Source: CADBRN01 sp050944685 (GTDB lineage Bacteria; Bacillota; Clostridia; Lachnospirales; Lachnospiraceae). From it: a DNA stretch of 64,000 nucleotides. This document shows, piece by piece, positions 30,601-36,600 of this stretch (positions are counted from its first letter, which is position 1; every line of letters starts with the position of its first letter). The translations under genes were made by a program, and so were the position numbers. The notes under the pieces are model-generated. The model did not search any database. It saw nothing but the letters and a program-made list of their open reading frames with translations, and was not told the origin of the DNA. The stretch lies in assembly GCA_050944685.1 (NCBI GenBank), contig JBMNRP010000003.1, positions 87,394-151,393 on the forward strand, given 5' to 3'.

Positions 30601-33600
30601 GGAATCGAATCCGGTTCCGCGGTGTAGGTGTTGACAAACTTGTTTCCGTCTGCACCATTGTTCTCGCTGTAGGAAACCTCCGCCTGAAGCGTGCCGTCGC
30701 CCTTGTCGGTGACTGTAACCGTCACGGTGCACTTGTGGCTGTCGTAAGATACTCCGGCGATACTCCCTTTCGTCTCAGCCATGGTAAACTGATAGGTTCC
30801 GGGTTTGCTGAACCGGAGTCCGTTTTCTTTTCCGCCGAAATAGAACTTCGTCTCGGCACCGTTCTTCGGACCGGAAGCCGATCCCGTGACAGCCGCGTCA
30901 TACGGAGCAGAAGCTTCGGACGTAATGTCTCCCGCATTTACCGCTGCTGTTGTGGCATTGTCCACCGCCTTCAGCGTGAAGTCGAACTCGTCACCGCTCT
31001 TCATGTCGCGGCCGTTCAGCGTCTTCGTCCCTTCTACGGTGACATCCGCCGGAGCCGGCTCATATTTGTTTGTGAAGGACGGTTCGCTGCTGCTGTCATC
31101 GTATTGGACATCCGCGGAGATCTCCTTTGTAGACGCATTCTGTGTAACCGTGACCTTGACCTTGTGAACCGTGTCGTCATAGATCATGCCGTTCAGCGTG
31201 TACTTTCCGTCGCTGTTCTTCGTCGCGCCCTCCGGAATGACCTCGCTGACTTCATAGGTATATACCTTGCCAACGTCCTTCTGGGCAATGTGAAGTTTGC
31301 CCAGTGCGATCTGGACACCGTTATTGAAGACTGTGCAGGTGCGGTCCGCTCCGGTTCCCGAAGAGCCCTCCGGCATCGGAGCGTCAGCCGCATTATCACC
31401 GGTCGGTTTCAGCGTAAAGGAGAACTTCTCCCCATCCGTATGGTTCACACTGTCATACAGCGGTTTCTGTCCGGTGGTATCGGAATAATTCTTCCGTGCT
31501 TTCAGCTCCACATCGATCTCATCCGCCGCCTTATTCGTAAAGTCGGCAGATCCCACCGTCTGACCGGAAGCATCTTTCAGCGTTCCGGAGGCGGAAAGCT
31601 GTCCGGTCTGGTCCGTATCGGTCACGACGACCGTGTACGTGTAAACGGCATCGGAATACGTGATGCCCGGCAGATCGCCCGAATTCTCACTGATCTGATA
31701 GGTATATGTTCCCGGAGCAGAGAAGGTAAACTGACCGGGGTCAAGCACAAAACTGTTTCCTGTGGTTCCTTCCGCATAATTCCAGGTCCAGGTGCCCGTC
31801 TTGACACCCGCGTCCGAGACAGAAACGATTTTCGCATTGGCGGGCATCGGCACATCCACATTTGTCGCCGCACCGCTGTAAGCGCCTACGATGCGGAACG
31901 TAAAGGTATCTCCGCTCTGAAGGTCGCGTCCGCTCATGGTCTTCGTTCCTGTAAAGGAGCTTGTGACCGGTTTCGGATTATATGTATTCGTAAAGGATAC
32001 CGTCTGATCCGACGGAGCGCAGGTCACCGTGAGTGTGCCATTGTGATTTTCGTCCTTGACAACAACCGTCAGAGACTGCGCATTGGCGTCATATGTGAGT
32101 CCCCTGGTCTGTGTTCCGCTGACCTCAAGATCGTCATCCGCCGGAGCGGTCTCGGTTACCTTAAATGAGTAGGTACCGGGTTTCTTAAAGGTAATGTCTC
32201 CGAACTGCGCCGTGTGGTCCATCGTTGAGGCGGTTATCTCCGCGGAAGATCCGCTCGCCTCGCTGTAGCCCTCCGGCATCACGACCGTCCCGTCTCTGAC
32301 TCCGCTTTTCGCCGCGTCATTGTCCGGCTCCAGCCTGAAGGTAAACGTATCGTCTGTCTTCCAGTCACGTCCCGCTATCGTCTTTTCGACGGCAGGACTG
32401 ATCTTTCCTGTCGCCTCATAAGAATTGGTAAACGGCACCTTCGCGAGCTCCTGGGTGGCAGAAAGTTCTTTCGACGTATTTGTGACGGTCTGACTGTAAT
32501 TCCCGCCCGTAACCGTCGTCTCTGTCTTCAGCGTTCCGTCCTGATTATCAATCACATGGATGGCGACGGTATATACGGTCCCGTCATAGGTAACGCCGCC
32601 CAGTGTTCCGCGGGTCTCGCCAACCTTATAGGTATATGTCTTTCCCGCGTCATCCTGTGTAAACGTGATCGAGGAAAGCTTCTGCCAGACGCTCTCTTTT
32701 CCATCGTCCGCCGCTGCCGGATTTTGGAAATTCTGATCCGCGGCGGTCAGTTTTGCCTCCGCCTGCTCCGCCGTGACGCTTTCCGAATCCGTGCCGCTGA
32801 TTGTGTAGGCGAACTCATTTGCGGACAGACTTCTCCCGTTGAGGGTCTTGCTGATGTTGATGCCCGGATAGGTCATGCTCGCCGTGTAGGTATTGTTGAA
32901 CTGATTGGCCGGCTTGCCGCTGTACGTTCCATAATCCGGCGTCGCCACGAGCCGGCCGCCGTTGTCTTCCACATTTACGGTAACGGTGCAGACATGCAAG
33001 TCATACGTCATTCCATTTCCAGCGGAAGCAGGAACTGTCTCACTGATATTGAACTTGTATGTTCCTTTTTTCTTAAACGTGATGTCCGCGAAGCTGAAGC
33101 TCTCTGACTCGCCGTTCTTGCCGCCGGATACGGAAACGCTCGTGCCGGAGGGAAGAGTAATCCACCCCTTCGTGACCGCCGTGCTGGTTTCCGTATCGGC
33201 CGGCTCGAGCTTAAAGGAGAACGTCTCGCCATCTGCCATATCGCGGCCGGTCAGAGTCTTCGAGCCGGTCAGAGAGAGCCTGTCATCCTCCGCCTGGTAG
33301 CTGTTGGTAAACAGCAGGTTTCCGTTTGCATCTTTTGGTCCGTCGAGGATCACGTACTGTGTCTGAAGGACGCCCTGATTATTTTTGGAAATCGTAACCG
33401 TGAATTTATAAACCGTCGTCCCTTTGGTGGTCGTGTCATAGGTCATGCCCTTTTCGGCAGTCTCCACCTCAGTCGTAGAAGGATCGTCGATCTGTTCCGC
33501 GACCGAATAATAGTACGTCTTGCCCAGATCATCCTGCGTGAACAAAAACGTGCCGAAAAGTATTTCACCGGAGCTCTCATTGACCGCGTAGGAAACACGG

Positions 33601-36600
33601 TCCGCACCGGACCCCTGGGTTCCGGTTTCCGGCATCGGCTGCGTATCGGCGCCCGTTCCCTTTCCGTCCGTGCCAAGAGGTTTCAGCGCAAAGTGGAACA
33701 TTCCCTTGGTCAGAGGCTTTGTGCCCGTATGATCGGTATAACTCTTTTTCGCAAGAATACGGGAGTGAATGTCTTCTGCACTGAACCCGTTTGTAAACTT
33801 CACCTCGGTTGTCGTTTTGTCTTGTTGTTCACCCGCGTCATCCCGGGTCATTTTCACGACAGGGTCGCTTACGGTGAGCCCGCCCATTCCATCATCCGAA
33901 ACCGTGTACGTAATAGTATAGCTCGCCCGGGAATATGTGATGCCGGCGATACGCTTGTCATCCGCGGGCACATTCTCGGATACGGTGTAGGTGTACGTTC
34001 CCGGAACAGAAAACGTTATCGTTCCGAAATCAAAGCTTCCGGAATCCTGGCCGACGAGGCTGTCATCTACCTGGAATGTATAGCTGCCGTCCTCAAAATT
34101 ACTCGGAAGCGGAATCGGATCCGGAGCGGTCGCTTTGCCGCTGTAACTTCCGGAGATATTAAAGGTAAACGTGTCGCCTTCCTCGAATTTGCGGCCGGTG
34201 ATCTCTTTTATACCCTTGACATTTACCGTCTTCTCCTCCGGAGTTACGGAGTATGTATTAGTAAACGTCGCAGAACCGGTCTGCCCGGAAACAATTGTTC
34301 CCATATCGCCGGTCTTCTTGCTGTTCGTAAATCCTTTCGGAAGAGCCGTCTCGGTTACGGTGTAATCTGCTCCTTGCGGAAGATTTGCGATGGTGGCCGT
34401 CTGACCCCCCTTCAGCGTAAAGGTCGCATTGTAGCTGGTGTCAAAGGTAACTTTCGTGATGGCTCCGGAGACCGTGTTGCCGGAAGCATCCGTCACCGTG
34501 ACCGCGTGTTCCCCGGTCGCGCCTTTTACATAAACCTGAAATGCGAATTCTTTATCCGACTGATCCGAATAACCGGCCGGAACGTCCAGCTCTTTCGTTA
34601 CCGAGAGCTTCCCGGGAACCGGAATATTGATCTTCCCGTTATTTCCAAGAGAATCCGTCACAATACCGCCGTCTGACATATCCGACGAAATCACATCCGA
34701 CGCCGTGCCCGTGGTGTTCGCATCTTTCTTTTTGCCAGTCTCAAGCTTACCGGTATAGTCGGCGCCTTTCTCGATATACCAGGTATTGTCTTCCGAATTC
34801 TCTTTGATTTTTCCGTCCTGATACAGCTTCTGGATCTCGTCCGAAACGAGTTCCTCCACTTCCGTGGTCTCAGTCACCTTTCCGGAATTATCGATCGTAT
34901 AGTACGTATGCTTGAAATAATAGGACCGGCCTGGATTAAACGAGGAGCCGGTCGCTTTCGTCGTCCCCTCAGGATCTGTGTAGAGCGTGGTCGCTTCTGT
35001 AAAGGTATAATACGGGTTGTTGGAAGACGGGTCGTACACCGCGGTCGTCAGACCTTCGGCCTTTCCTTTTTCATAACGGTTGGTATAGAAATTCAGCTTC
35101 CCGTCTGTCGTATTGGCGGATTGATAGGCAGTGGAAATATTTGAGAAGTTGCCCTCCTCCATCTCCGTTTTATACTGATTCTTCAGCCCGACCGAATACG
35201 TCATCTTCAGCGGAGAAGCGGCCTTTTTTTCACCGGTCATCTTCGTGAGGTCAATATCAAAATACTCAACCGGAAGCAGGGCCGCCGGTACTTTGACCGT
35301 AACAATATCTCCCGCCTGAGCAGTATCCCCGCTGCTCTCGACCGTCACGATGATATTGCTGACGTCACTTCCTTCTGTATTTAAGTTGGTTGTGGCCGTA
35401 CCGGAAAACTTATAGGTAGTGACCGTTTTTCCCTCGGAAGTTGTCTGGGTTTTCTCCGGATTCGTGAAGGTCTTTCCGTTTCCGAAATCGAGCTTCGTAA
35501 AGTCCTTGACCTCCATGTAATCACCCAGCTGGTCGGTAAAGGTCACATAACCATCCTTCGCTGCATCTTCCGTCGTTGTCTCAACGGGATAACCGGTACC
35601 CGATTCCAGTTTTTCCAGAATACTCTGGAATGCCTCGGCCATCTCACCGGCGGTCTTCGCAGGGTAGAAAAACTGACCGTCTACTCCAGTCCCGAAAGTG
35701 TAACGATTTGTGGTTGTAACACTTGCATCCGGGTACTTGCTCGATACGGCGTTCATGAATTTGTTCATGTTTGACGTCGACGCGGATGTCGGATCTGCCG
35801 ATGGATCCGAATCCTCCGTCGCGCCGATGCAATAAATCGTCGCTCCGCTGTCTTTGATCGTTTTGGCATATTCAACCGCCGGCGACGCAACTTTAGCTTC
35901 ATAATCAATCTCAGTTGTCGGCTCGCCATCCGAGAAAAAGACGACGATCTTTTTTGCATCCGTACGCGCTTTGGCAACCTCTTCGTTCGCTTTTTCCAAG
36001 GCATAATCCGAGCGCGTCATTCCTCCTGCCTGAAGAGCGTCAATATTGGCTGTCAGCGTATCCAGCGACGAGGTGTAATCATTTACTACCTGGGCATAAT
36101 TAACCAGAGGATAATAATAACCCTGAGTAGAGGATCGCGCACTTCCCAGATACATATCGTTCCCCTCGCTGGAAGTCTCGTTTCCGGCAAACTTTACAAT
36201 CGAAATGCGGGTTTTTTCAGCATCGGACAGTCCGCTGTTATTCTGATCAATTGTCTTTACGAAATCTGTTGCCGCGTCTTTCAGCGCAGAAAAACGGGTG
36301 CCTTCTGTGGAGTTTGTCACTCTGTAAAATGTAGAATCATCCTGATTATCAAAGGCATAATATTTTTGAGAATAATAATCGTAACTAACTCCATAAGTGC
36401 TCGCCCAGCCGGTATAAACGCTGGTATTAAAATACCGGATCGGAATGTATTTTTTGTACCCAATATCATTTGGATATATCATATACGTTTCCGATTCGTC
36501 CAGATTGGCAAATGTGTTTTTATGTCCCCGGTATGTTCCCTTCGCCCCTTTATTAACCGCTTCATACTGGGGATTTTCTTCAAAGGGATAGTCCATCGAG

